Part shown: in pieces, positions 44,824 through 53,596 of the stretch
How positions within the stretch are numbered: position 1 is the stretch's first letter
Layout of the letters: the number at the start of each line of letters is the position of its first letter
DNA from: Caballeronia sp. Lep1P3
GTDB lineage: Bacteria > Pseudomonadota > Gammaproteobacteria > Burkholderiales > Burkholderiaceae
Reading direction: 5' to 3'
Assembly (NCBI RefSeq): GCF_022879595.1
Contig: NZ_CP084266.1
Coordinates: 1,054,001-1,118,000 of the forward strand
Length of the DNA stretch: 64,000 nt
Position numbers and translations under genes: made by a program
Notes under the pieces: model-generated
Databases searched by the model: none
What the model was told of the DNA's origin: nothing
What the model saw: only the letters and a program-made list of their open reading frames with translations

Positions 44824-45128
44824 GGTGGCCTCGGCGCGTCGTAAGTGGGGTGCTCTGCAGTATAGGTGTGCGTTTTGCCTCGACGGGCTTTAACGCACGA
44901 CGTTCGCTCTGTGGGCGCGGCGTGCGGCGCGGATAATGCCGATGCGCGCAGCAATGCGGCGCCTTTTTGCAAACAGGCGCGATCATAGCAACCTTCTTAT
45001 GTAGACGCTTACCTGGCGCACGCTGTCTTGGAACGGAACCTGCTCGACCGGTTGCATTTACCGCCCGCGGGCGCGTGCGACGCGGGAAATCCCGCGCCGC
45101 CAGCGTCCGATCGACTGAGAGACCTGTC
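44824..45128. other. Divergent promoter region between the formate dehydrogenase and YihY/BrkB genes
   Basis: About 305 bases. It must carry the promoter for the formate dehydrogenase operon (minus) and for the plus-strand membrane protein. No operator stands out. Confidence 0.45.
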
Positions 45129-46439
45129 ATGAGCTCCGTTTCCACGCAGAGATTAGAGGCCGCCGTCAAAAAGGATGCGTCGTGGGTGATCGGCGCGCTC
45201 AAGCAGTTCTCCGAGAACCGCTGCGCCGCGATGGCCGCGAGCATCGCGTTCTACTCGGCGTTTTCACTCGCGCCGACGCTCGTCATGGTGATCGCCGTCG
45301 CCGGCTGGGTGTTCGGCCCCGAAGCGGCGCGCGGGCAGCTTTTCCATCAGGTCAACGGTCTGATCGGCGATCAGGCGGCGGCGGGCGTGCAGAGCATCGT
45401 GGAGAACGCGCATCGCAGCGGCGGGACGGGCATCGCCGCGATCATCTCGTTCGTGCTGCTCGCGGTGGGCGCGTCCGCGACGTTTTCGTCGCTCAATACG
45501 GCGCTCAACATCGTCTGGCCGCTTGCCGGAGAAACGCGCTCGGGCGTGCTCGCGATGGTGCGCGTGCGGCTCGTGTCCTTCGGGCTGGTGCTGGGCGTCG
45601 CGTTTCTATTGATCGTCTCGCTCGTGCTGGATACCGCGATTCAGGCCGTCGGCTTGTGGCTGTGGGGCAATTCGCCGTTCGTTATCATCGGCGATATCGT
45701 GCAGATGGTCGCGGGGCTCGCCATTCTGTCCGTCGCGTTCGGCGCGCTGCTCAAGTTTCTGCCCGATGCGCCGGTGCAATGGCGCGATGCGCTCGTCGGT
45801 GGCCTCGTGGCCGCGCTGTTTTTCTCGGCGGGCAAGAAGCTCTTTGCTTTCTATCTGACTCATGCGGGCACGGCGAGCGCATTCGGCGCGGCCGGATCGC
45901 TCGCGGTGCTGTTGATGTGGCTGTATTTCTCGGCGGCGGTCTTGCTGCTCGGCGCCGAGTTTTCCGCAGCCCGCGCGCGCATGCACGATCCGCGCGGCGC
46001 TTGGGGCATGCAGAACAATGGCCGCGTGCCGCCGGGCAGCCGCGCGAAAATCGGTTCGATGCTCGCCGCTTCGACGCGCGCGGCCGTGCCGAACGCCGCT
46101 GCCGCTGCTGCTGCATCCACGGCGCGGTCGGTCGCGCCGAACGCCGCGGCGTCCGTAACCGCCGATGCCTCCACGCCGCCGGCCATCCGCGCGCGCTCCC
46201 TGACGGCGCAAGCCGGCGGGACGATCTTCGCCATGCGGCTCGCGCTCGAACTGTCGCGCAAAGTCGCACGGGCCGAGACGAAAGCGACGCGCGCGACCGC
46301 AGCCGCGATGGTCGGCGCCGGGCGCAAGGCATCGCAGGCGAATGCGGCAGTGAGGCGCCATCCGTGGCGCGCGGTGCTCGTCGCGGCAGGCGCGGGCGTG
46401 GCCGTGGCGCTGCTTTCCCGGCGCGATGGCGACGGCTGA
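45129..46439 (+). CDS. YihY/BrkB family membrane protein
   Basis: 436 residues from the ATG at 45129. Residues about 25-310 form the six-helix core: ENRCAAMAASIAFYSAFSLAPTLVMVIAVAG at the front, ASATFSSLNTALNIVW, then LPDAPVQWRDALVGGLVAALFFSAGK and a GSLAVLLMWLYFSAAVLLLGAEF end. The last about 120 residues are a low-complexity Ala/Thr-rich tail with a final hydrophobic stretch. The family is often annotated as ribonuclease BN by old error; a transport or envelope role is more likely. The role here is unknown. Confidence 0.85.
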   Translation: MSSVSTQRLEAAVKKDASWVIGALKQFSENRCAAMAASIAFYSAFSLAPTLVMVIAVAGWVFGPEAARGQLFHQVNGLIGDQAAAGVQSIVENAHRSGGTGIAAIISFVLLAVGASATFSSLNTALNIVWPLAGETRSGVLAMVRVRLVSFGLVLGVAFLLIVSLVLDTAIQAVGLWLWGNSPFVIIGDIVQMVAGLAILSVAFGALLKFLPDAPVQWRDALVGGLVAALFFSAGKKLFAFYLTHAGTASAFGAAGSLAVLLMWLYFSAAVLLLGAEFSAARARMHDPRGAWGMQNNGRVPPGSRAKIGSMLAASTRAAVPNAAAAAAASTARSVAPNAAASVTADASTPPAIRARSLTAQAGGTIFAMRLALELSRKVARAETKATRATAAAMVGAGRKASQANAAVRRHPWRAVLVAAGAGVAVALLSRRDGDG

Positions 46440-46767
46440 CGCTTCACCGGCTCGTCACTTATGGCGCTGTCACGCTGAAGCGAAAAATGGCACGGCGATG
46501 CGCGCCTTTGTTATCCGAATCGACGCCAATCGAGCGGACGCGCGACGCACAATCGTCGGCTCGCGAAACGGGGCGCGGAACTTTTCCTGCGCGTGCATGT
46601 CGTCGAAAAAATCCGCTGACGGGTCGCTGAGACCGTTTATCGGCGGGCGTTCCGCCGCAGTGTGTGTTTTTGGAGACAGTCTATTTTTTTCGTTTCTAAC
46701 GTAACGAAACGTTGCGTTATTCTCTGCGCCGGTAACAACGATTTTAATCATTCGCGTGGAGAATTCG
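46440..46767. promoter_or_regulatory. Porin promoter and leader region
   Basis: 328 bases without a gene. The segment 46680-46740 is AT-rich and holds an inverted repeat CGTTTC-N9-GAAACG (46691-46711), with TTGCGTTATTCTC-like promoter sequence. GTGGAGA is the ribosome binding site for the porin ATG at 46768. Confidence 0.5.
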
Positions 46768-47937
46768 ATGAAACGATTCGCACTGACGTCCCTCTCGCTG
46801 GCCCTGCTCGGCGCGGCTGGCGCAGCACAGGCACAAACGAGCGTGACGCTGTATGGCGTGATCGATGCCGGTCTGGGTTATGTGAGCAACGCCAACGCTA
46901 ACGGCCAGAAGCTGTTCGGCATGATCAACGGCAACCTGTCCGGCGACCGCTGGGGCCTGAAGGGTCAGGAAGACCTCGGCGGCGGCCTGAAGGCGATCTT
47001 CCAGTTGGAAAATGGCTTCGACGTCGGCACGGGCCGTCTGGGACAAGGCGGTCGCGAATTCGGCCGTCAGGCATTCGTCGGTCTGTCGGGCGCGCAATGG
47101 GGTACCGTGACGCTGGGCCGTCAGTACGACCCGCTCGTCGACATGGTTCAGGGCATCACCGCCGACAACTACTGGGGCGCGGTCTTCGCAACGCCGGGTG
47201 ACGTCGACAACTACGACAACTCGCTGCGCACGTCGAACACCGTCAAGTACGTTTCGCCGAACTTCGCGGGCTTCCAGTTCGAAGGCCTGTATGGTTTCTC
47301 GGGCCTCGCTGGTGCAACCGGCCAGGGCCAGACGTGGTCGGGCGCCGCGACGTACAACAACGGCCCGCTGGCTATCGCAGGCGGCTACTTCTTCACGAGC
47401 AACCCGAACACGCCGCTCGCAGCAGGCGCGCGCACCGGCTGGAACAGCCCGTCGTCGGATCCGCTGTTCGACGGCCCGATCAACAACGGCTACGCTTCGG
47501 CTCACTCGATCGGCATCGCACGCGGCGCGATCCAGTACTCGATCGGCGCATTCACGGTCGGCGGTTCGTACAGCAACGCGCAGTATCGTCGTGACGGCTT
47601 CTCGACGTTCGCATCGAACGAGAAGTTCAACATCGGCAACGGCTTTGTGAACTTCCAGGCGACGCCGGCTCTGCTGGTTGGCGTGGGCTACACGTACAGC
47701 AAGGCGTCGGGCGACACGTCGGCGACCTACCACCAGGCAAGCGTCGGCGCGGACTACTCGCTGTCGAAGCGCACGGACCTGTACGCAGTCGGCGCATATC
47801 AGCACGCAAGCGGCACGCAGCGCGACGCGGCGACCGGCGCTCCGGTGGCGGCGCAGGCTTCGATCGGTTCGTATGGCTACGAAAGCGGCCGCAACCATCA
47901 AGGCATCGTCATCATCGGCATGCGTCACAAGTTCTAA
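46768..47937 (+). CDS. Gram-negative general porin (Burkholderia type)
   Basis: 389 residues with a signal peptide (LALLGAAGAAQAQ) and an N-terminal SVTLYGVIDAGLGYVSN strand typical of trimeric porins of Burkholderia. Motifs for the family include SGDRWGLKGQEDLGGGLKAIFQLENGF, FGRQAFVGLSG, TLGRQYDPL, and the C-terminal GIVIIGMRHKF, ending in Phe, which BAM recognises. Codon use is strongly biased to preferred codons, as in a highly expressed gene. I use the Met that begins the signal peptide; an upstream in-frame GTG is unlikely. Confidence 0.95.
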   Translation: MKRFALTSLSLALLGAAGAAQAQTSVTLYGVIDAGLGYVSNANANGQKLFGMINGNLSGDRWGLKGQEDLGGGLKAIFQLENGFDVGTGRLGQGGREFGRQAFVGLSGAQWGTVTLGRQYDPLVDMVQGITADNYWGAVFATPGDVDNYDNSLRTSNTVKYVSPNFAGFQFEGLYGFSGLAGATGQGQTWSGAATYNNGPLAIAGGYFFTSNPNTPLAAGARTGWNSPSSDPLFDGPINNGYASAHSIGIARGAIQYSIGAFTVGGSYSNAQYRRDGFSTFASNEKFNIGNGFVNFQATPALLVGVGYTYSKASGDTSATYHQASVGADYSLSKRTDLYAVGAYQHASGTQRDAATGAPVAAQASIGSYGYESGRNHQGIVIIGMRHKF

Positions 47938-48003
47938 TAGCACTAGTAACAACCGATCGGCGTGGCACGCGAGTGCCGCGTCGACGGACAGCGGCATCTC
48001 GAG

Positions 48004-48035
48004 CAGCCATCGGTTTTCCGATGGCTGTTTTTTTT
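48004..48035 (+). terminator. Rho-independent terminator after the porin
   Basis: Stem CAGCCATCGG / CCGATGGCTG with a TTTT loop, followed by eight T. A textbook terminator for a highly expressed gene. Confidence 0.95.
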
Positions 48036-48143
48036 GCGCGATGAATCCGTGATGAATCGTCGCAGCGCGCGCAGCCGATCGGCGGCATCGGCAGAATGAA
48101 TGCCGTACTTCGCTTCTCGATATCGCGTTACGGAGTTGTGTCG

Positions 48144-49133
48144 ATGACCTCACGCGCGCTGGCTGCGCTTCGCCCGATCGCCGTTGCCGCGCTCTTCGCG
48201 TGCGGCGCGATCCGCGCCTTTGCGGACGATGCTTCGCCCGCCCTGCCGATGATCGTCGCCCATCGCGGCGGCGCCGCCGACTTTCCCGAGAACACGCTGC
48301 TCGCCATCGCCGGCGCGCTCGCGCATCGCGCAGACGCCATCTGGCTCTCGGTGCAGCTCACGCACGACGGCGTTCCGGTGCTGTATCGCCCGGCGAAGCT
48401 GTCGGCGAACACCGACGACGCGGACGGCGCGGGCGCCGTCGCCGACACGGATTTCACCGCGCTCGAACGCCTCAACGCCGGATGGAATTTCGCGCGAACC
48501 GATGCCACCGGCGCGAAGACGTTTCCCTATCGCGCGCATCCGCTCAGGATTCCGACGCTGCGCGAAGCGTTGCGTGCCATTCCGGCATCGACGCCCGTCA
48601 TCCTCGACATGAAAGCGCTGCCCGCCGAGCCGCAAGCGGCGGCCGTCGCCCGCGTGCTTTCCGACGAAAACGCATGGAGCCGCGTGCTGATCTATTCGAC
48701 CGATGCCGCGTACCGGTCGGCGTTCGCGGCTTATCCTCGCGCGCGGCTATTCGAATCGCGCGATGCGACCCGTGGACGGCTCGCGGGCGTCGCGCTGGCT
48801 CACGCGTGCATCGACCCGCCGCAGCCCGGCACGTGGGCCGCATTCGAGTGGAAAAGGCAGATGGAGTTGACGGAGACGTTCACGCTCGGCGAGGCGCGCT
48901 CGCCCGTCACGGCGCAGCTCTGGACGCACGAGGCGCTCGCGTGCTTCAGAACGCATGGCGATGTGCACGTCATGGCAATCGGCATCGACGACGCCGCGGA
49001 CTATCGCGCCGCCGCGTGTCTCGGCATCGACGCGGTGCTCGCCGACTCGCCGCGCAAGTTGCAGGCGATCAAGGCAGGCATGACGGGCGAAGCTGGAATG
49101 GCAACGCCGCAATGCGCCGCCGACGCGCGCTGA
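48144..49133 (+). CDS. Glycerophosphodiester phosphodiesterase family protein
   Basis: 329 residues from the ATG at 48144, which has GGAG upstream. Signal peptide (LAALRPIAVAALFACGAIRAFA). GDPD core motifs: IVAHRGGAADFPENTLLAI, with catalytic His-Arg and Glu, and VPVLYRPAKL where the usual HD (second catalytic His in HDxxLxRTT) is replaced by YRPAK. Near the end, VLADSP. The missing second His site suggests changed or weak activity. Exported. The neighbours give no clear context. Confidence 0.8.
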   Translation: MTSRALAALRPIAVAALFACGAIRAFADDASPALPMIVAHRGGAADFPENTLLAIAGALAHRADAIWLSVQLTHDGVPVLYRPAKLSANTDDADGAGAVADTDFTALERLNAGWNFARTDATGAKTFPYRAHPLRIPTLREALRAIPASTPVILDMKALPAEPQAAAVARVLSDENAWSRVLIYSTDAAYRSAFAAYPRARLFESRDATRGRLAGVALAHACIDPPQPGTWAAFEWKRQMELTETFTLGEARSPVTAQLWTHEALACFRTHGDVHVMAIGIDDAADYRAAACLGIDAVLADSPRKLQAIKAGMTGEAGMATPQCAADAR

Positions 49134-49134
49134 C

Positions 49135-50004
49135 TCAATCGTGCGGCGCGTTGCCCGCCGCGTCGATATTTTGCGCGAGTGTCTGCGCGGGCGCATCGGA
49201 CGCGGCGGGAAGATCGCCGATCACGAGGCGCGGCACCATCGTGCGCGATTCGCGCGGGCGCAGCGGCACGTTCGCGAGATCCGTCCAGGTCGGATTCGGA
49301 ATCTCGCCGAAAAGCTGCCGCAGGCGCTCGCCCCAAGAGCGGTTGATCATCTGGTAGTACGCGCTGTCGTTGTCGAGCGTGGCGAAGCGCGTGACGCGCA
49401 GCGCGTCCTTCTCGTAGACGAGCAGATCGAGCGGCAGACCGACCGAGAGATTGGAGCGCAGCGTCGAATCCATCGAAATGAGCGCGCATTTGGCGGCTTC
49501 ATCGAGCGGCGAAGCGGGCGTGATGACGCGATCGATGATCGGCTTGCCGTACTTCGATTCGCCGATCTGGAAATACGGCGAAACGCGCGTCGATTCGATG
49601 AAGTTGCCCGCCGCGTACACCATGAACAGGCGCGGGCCCTGGCCCTGAATCTGTCCGCCGAGGATGAAGCTGCAGTTGAAGTCGACGCTGAATTCCGCGA
49701 GCGACAGCGCATCGCGCCGATGCACCTCGCGCACCGCATCGCCGACGATGCGCGCCGCTTCCGCCATCGTCGCGCAGCTATAGAGCGTGGGCGCGTCGGG
49801 GTCGGCGGGTTCCGCGAGCAGTTGCGTCACCGCTTGCGTGAGGGCGAGGTTGCCCGCCGCGAGCAGCACGATCACGCGCTCGCCGGGCTGCTCGAAGACG
49901 GCCATCTTGCGAGCGGCGCTGACGTGGTCGACGCCGGCGTTGGTGCGCGTGTCGGACAGGAACACGAGGCCCTCGTCCACGCACATGCCCACGCAGTAAG
50001 TCAT
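49135..50004 (-). CDS. Anbu/BPH-type proteasome-like peptidase
   Basis: 289 residues. Starts MTYCVGMCVDEGLVFLSDTRTNAGVDHVS, the N-terminus of Anbu proteins, where Thr2 becomes the amino-terminal nucleophile after Met removal and Asp/Arg in SDTRT complete the site. Then FILGGQIQGQGPRLFMVYAAGNF and the Ntn-hydrolase core. I start at the Met that gives Thr as residue 2; the upstream 40 residues are not family-like. Anbu is a proteasome ancestor forming open rings, usually next to an ATP-grasp, an alpha-E and a transglutaminase gene. None of those is here, which matches the lone form seen in betaproteobacteria (BPH). Confidence 0.85.
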   Translation of the reverse strand: MTYCVGMCVDEGLVFLSDTRTNAGVDHVSAARKMAVFEQPGERVIVLLAAGNLALTQAVTQLLAEPADPDAPTLYSCATMAEAARIVGDAVREVHRRDALSLAEFSVDFNCSFILGGQIQGQGPRLFMVYAAGNFIESTRVSPYFQIGESKYGKPIIDRVITPASPLDEAAKCALISMDSTLRSNLSVGLPLDLLVYEKDALRVTRFATLDNDSAYYQMINRSWGERLRQLFGEIPNPTWTDLANVPLRPRESRTMVPRLVIGDLPAASDAPAQTLAQNIDAAGNAPHD

Positions 50005-50183
50005 GTCGATATTTCCGAAAATCAAAAAACCAAACCAATATTGTACTAATCGGGCTCGCGCATCGCATCGCGCGTGCTTATGTGCGCAATATCGGCACGC
50101 GCATGCGCTCGCTTGAGCGCGCAATGCGATGCGCGTTTTCGCGCTAGACTCGGCGCCTGTCTCGCTCTTTCCTTTTGTTTCCG

Positions 50184-51746
50184 ATGCCTCAGGATTCTCT
50201 CGCCGATGCCTTGCTCGCCGGTCTCGCGCGCCCTATCGTGTTCGTCGATCTCGAAACCACGGGCAGCGACGCGACGGCCGATCGCATCACCGAAATCGGC
50301 GTCGTCGAAGCGAGCACGGCGGGCATCGAGCAATGGAGCGTGCTCGTCGATCCGGGCATGCCGGTGCCGCCTTTCGTCTCGCGGCTGACGGGCATCGACG
50401 ATGCCATGCTGCGCGGGCAGCCCACGTTCGAATCGCTCGCGCCCGCGCTTGCCGAACGGCTCAACGGCAAGCTCTTCGTCGCGCACAACGCGCGCTTCGA
50501 CTACGGCTTTCTCAAGAACGAGTTTCGCCGCGCGGGCATCGCCTTTCGCGCGGATACGCTATGCACGGTGCGGCTCTCGCGCGCGCTTTTTCCGTCGGTC
50601 GAGCGGCATGGTCTCGATGCGCTCATCGCGCGCTTCGATCTCGCGCCGCAAGGACGGCATCGCGCGCTCGCGGATGCGGACCTCCTGTGGCAGTTCTGGC
50701 AGAAGATTCACGAGCTTTATTCGCAGGAACTCGTCGATGCCGCGGTGAAGACGCTCGTGAAACGCGCGAGTCTGCCCGCCGCGCTGCCCGAAGGCGCGCT
50801 CGATGCGTTGCCGTCCGCGCCCGGCGTCTATCTCTTTCATGGCGACGACGACGTGCCGCTCTATATTGGCAAGAGCATCAATCTGAAGCAGCGCGTGGCC
50901 GCGCATTTCTCGGGCGATCATCGGCTGGCGAAGGACCTGTCGATATCGCAGGCGATCCGTCGCATCGATTATCGCGAGACGGTCGGCGAACTCGGCGCGC
51001 TGCTGCTCGAAGCGAAGCTCGTGAAGGACTTGCAGCCGGTGCACAATCGCCTGCTCAAGCGCGCATCGGCTACGTGTGCATGGCAATGGCTGCCGGGCGC
51101 GCCCGCGCCGGTTCTTCTGCGCGCCGACAAGCGCGATCTGTCGCGCGAGCCGCATCTGTTCGGCGTGTTCGCGTCGCGAGCGAAGGCGCATGGGTTCATG
51201 CGCCATCTCGCCGATGAACACACGCTCTGTCCCGCGACGCTGGGCCTCGAAAAAGCGCCGCCGGGACGCATGCGCGGCTGCTTCGGCTATCAGGTGAAGC
51301 GGTGTCTGGGCGCATGCGCGGGCGCCGAGACGCTCGCGCATCACGCGGCGCGCGCGCTCGAAGCGCTCGAGCCTGCGCGCGTCGTGCGCTGGCCGCACGA
51401 AGGCGCTGTCGCGATTGCCGAGCGCGATGCGCAAACCGGCCGCGAAGCGTGGCATGTGATCGACCGCTGGTGTTACGTCGGCACCTGTGCAACGCGCGAA
51501 GACATTGCGGCGCTGCTCGGGCACGCACCGTCGCCGCGCCCTTTCGATGCCGACGTCTATGCGCTGCTCGCGAAACGCTTCGCTTGCGGACAGCTCGAAT
51601 GGCTTGCCTGCGATGCGCGTCCCGCATTCGATCTCGTCATGCAGCAAGCGATGCCGACGCTCGCCGCATCGAACGAAAAGCGTGCTGCGCCGCGCCGTCG
51701 CGCGAGCGACGTCACGAACGCGGCACAGCTCGCGCTGCCCGTTTAA
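50184..51746 (+). CDS. DnaQ-type exonuclease fused to a GIY-YIG domain (Cho/UvrC-like)
   Basis: About 520 residues. Residues about 18-175 are a DEDDh 3'-5' exonuclease: VFVDLETTGSD, VAHNARFDYGFLKNEF, and HRALADADLL. Then a GIY-YIG nuclease domain (about 205-285): APGVYLFHGDDDVPLYIGKSINLKQRV. A UvrC-like segment with conserved Cys residues (CFGYQVKRCLGACAG) follows. The fusion is known in several bacteria as a Cho-like incision nuclease coupled to an exonuclease, so a repair role is likely. Confidence 0.88.
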   Translation: MPQDSLADALLAGLARPIVFVDLETTGSDATADRITEIGVVEASTAGIEQWSVLVDPGMPVPPFVSRLTGIDDAMLRGQPTFESLAPALAERLNGKLFVAHNARFDYGFLKNEFRRAGIAFRADTLCTVRLSRALFPSVERHGLDALIARFDLAPQGRHRALADADLLWQFWQKIHELYSQELVDAAVKTLVKRASLPAALPEGALDALPSAPGVYLFHGDDDVPLYIGKSINLKQRVAAHFSGDHRLAKDLSISQAIRRIDYRETVGELGALLLEAKLVKDLQPVHNRLLKRASATCAWQWLPGAPAPVLLRADKRDLSREPHLFGVFASRAKAHGFMRHLADEHTLCPATLGLEKAPPGRMRGCFGYQVKRCLGACAGAETLAHHAARALEALEPARVVRWPHEGAVAIAERDAQTGREAWHVIDRWCYVGTCATREDIAALLGHAPSPRPFDADVYALLAKRFACGQLEWLACDARPAFDLVMQQAMPTLAASNEKRAAPRRRASDVTNAAQLALPV

Positions 51747-52474
51747 GCCAAGCCGCCATTCGCGCGCAACACTTGCCCGTTGACCCAGCCCGCGTCCGCA
51801 CTGGCGAGAAACCCCACGACCGACGCGATATCGTCCGGTTGACCGAGCCGCTCCAGCGGCGGCATCTTCGCGAAGCTCGCGATCTGTTCGTCGCTCTTGC
51901 CTTCGAGAAAGAGCGACGTCGCCACCGGTCCCGGAGCGATGGCATTCACCGTGATGCCGCGCCCGCGCAATTCCTTCGCAAAGACGTGCGTGAACGCTTC
52001 GACGGCCGCTTTCGTCGCGTTATAGACCGCGTAGCCGGGCATGTTGAGCGCGAGCGTGGTGCTCGAGAAGTTCACGATGCGTCCGCCGTCGTTCATGCGC
52101 GATGCCGCTTCGCGTAACGTGTTGAATGTACCGCGCACGTTGATATCGAACGTGCGGTCGTAGAGCGCGTCGCTGGTGTCGGCGAGCGGCATGGTCTTCA
52201 GAACGCCCGCGTTGTTCACCAGCACATCGACCTTGCCTAGCTGCGCCTCGACCGCATCGAACATGCGCCGCACGTCGTCGGCATGCGCCACGTCCGCTTT
52301 CACCGCGATGCCCGCGTCTAGCTCCGCGACGAGCGCATCGGCTTCGTTCGCGCTCGACGCATAGTTGACCGCGACGGCAAAGCCGTCGCTCGCGAGCCGC
52401 CTCGCGATTGCCGCACCGATGCCGCGCGATGCGCCCGTCACGATGGCAACACGCTTGCCCTGTTTCTCATTCAT
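51743..52474 (-). CDS. Short-chain dehydrogenase/reductase
   Basis: 243 residues, classical SDR. Nucleotide motif TGASRGIGAAIA, NNAGVLKTM, catalytic Ser in NFSSTTLAL and YAVYNATKAAVEAFT, and the C-terminal GRGITVNAIAPGPVATSLF. The His/Asn-Ser-Tyr-Lys tetrad is intact and the protein resembles 3-oxoacyl reductase-like family members. It is divergent from a LysR regulator, which probably controls it. Its 3' end overlaps the exonuclease gene by 4 bases, tail to tail. Confidence 0.88.
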   Translation of the reverse strand: MNEKQGKRVAIVTGASRGIGAAIARRLASDGFAVAVNYASSANEADALVAELDAGIAVKADVAHADDVRRMFDAVEAQLGKVDVLVNNAGVLKTMPLADTSDALYDRTFDINVRGTFNTLREAASRMNDGGRIVNFSSTTLALNMPGYAVYNATKAAVEAFTHVFAKELRGRGITVNAIAPGPVATSLFLEGKSDEQIASFAKMPPLERLGQPDDIASVVGFLASADAGWVNGQVLRANGGLA

Positions 52475-52607
52475 CGCTTGCTCCCCAAGTTGACTGCCGG
52501 ATGCGAAGCATGATGAATCATTCGTCTTTGGCGATCATCGTGCGTGGCTTAGTATCATCGTTCCAGTTGCTTCAACAATCGAACGATAAGACGGAAGCCC
52601 TTCGCAA

Positions 52608-53507
52608 ATGGATCGCTTTCAAGAAATGCAGGTGTTCGTGCGCATTGCGGAGCGGCACAGCTTCACGCAAGCCGCCGACGATTTACAGATGCCGCGCGCC
52701 ACCGTGACCAACCTGATGAAGCGCATGGAAGAGCGGCTCGGCACGCGCCTTCTCGAACGCACGACGCGCACCGTGCGCCTCACGCATGATGGGCAAGCGC
52801 ACTATCGGCGCTGCGTGCGCCTGATTCAGGACCTCGAAGAAGCCGAGGGATCGTTCAGGCATGCGGAACCCAAGGGCCTGTTGCGCGTGAATCTGCAAGG
52901 CACGCTTGCGCGGCATTTCATCGTGCCTGCGTTGCCTGCGTTTCTTGAACGGTATTCGCAGATCGAACTGCAAATTGGTGAAGACGACAGGCTCGTCGAT
53001 CTCGTGCGCGAGGGCGTGGATTGCGTGCTGCGCGCGGGCACGTTGCAGGATTCGTCGATGATCGCGCGGCGCGTCGCACTGCTCGAACAGGTGACGGTGG
53101 CGAGCCCCGCGTATCTCGCGCGGCATGGCACGCCGAAGAGTCTGGATGCGCTCGCATCACATCGCGCGGTGAATTATCTATCGAGCGCAACGGGGCGCGC
53201 ATTGCCGCTGGAATTCGCGGTGCACGGACGCATCGAGACCGTGGAGCTTGCGTCGGCTATCGCGGTGAGCGGCGTCGAGCTTTATACGCAGGCGTCGCTT
53301 GCGGGACTCGGCATCGTGCAGGTGCCGCGCTATCACATCGACGATGCGCTTGCGGATGGGCGTCTGCAATGCGTCCTGACCGATCATCCTCCGCCACCGA
53401 TGCCCGTATCGGTTCTTTATCCGCAAAGCCGGCAGTTGTCCGCGCGCGTGCGGGTTTTCGTGGAGTGGGTCGCGTCAGTCTTTCAGCAGACCGGAAGCGC
53501 GGTCTGA
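52608..53507 (+). CDS. LysR-family transcriptional regulator
   Basis: 299 residues. The N-terminal winged helix is MQVFVRIAERHSFTQAADDLQMPRATVTNLMKRMEERLGTRLLERTTR. The effector domain has LRVNLQGTLARHFIVPALPAFLERYSQIELQIG and later GLGIVQVPRYHIDDALADGRL. Divergent from the SDR gene with a 133-base shared promoter region, the classical LysR arrangement. Confidence 0.92.
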   Translation: MDRFQEMQVFVRIAERHSFTQAADDLQMPRATVTNLMKRMEERLGTRLLERTTRTVRLTHDGQAHYRRCVRLIQDLEEAEGSFRHAEPKGLLRVNLQGTLARHFIVPALPAFLERYSQIELQIGEDDRLVDLVREGVDCVLRAGTLQDSSMIARRVALLEQVTVASPAYLARHGTPKSLDALASHRAVNYLSSATGRALPLEFAVHGRIETVELASAIAVSGVELYTQASLAGLGIVQVPRYHIDDALADGRLQCVLTDHPPPPMPVSVLYPQSRQLSARVRVFVEWVASVFQQTGSAV

Positions 53508-53523
53508 ATCAACGCATATGAAA

Positions 53524-53555
53524 AAAGCCAGCTTTCCGCGAGGAAAGCTGGCTTT
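53524..53555. terminator. Bidirectional terminator between the LysR and HU genes
   Basis: Perfect stem AAAGCCAGCTTTCC / GGAAAGCTGGCTTT with a GCGA loop. Runs of T on the plus side (TTTCTTTT) and A on the other let it end transcription from both converging genes. Confidence 0.93.
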
Positions 53556-53596
53556 CTTTTGGCATCGACAGAAAAAGTCGAACGCCGTACAGAACC

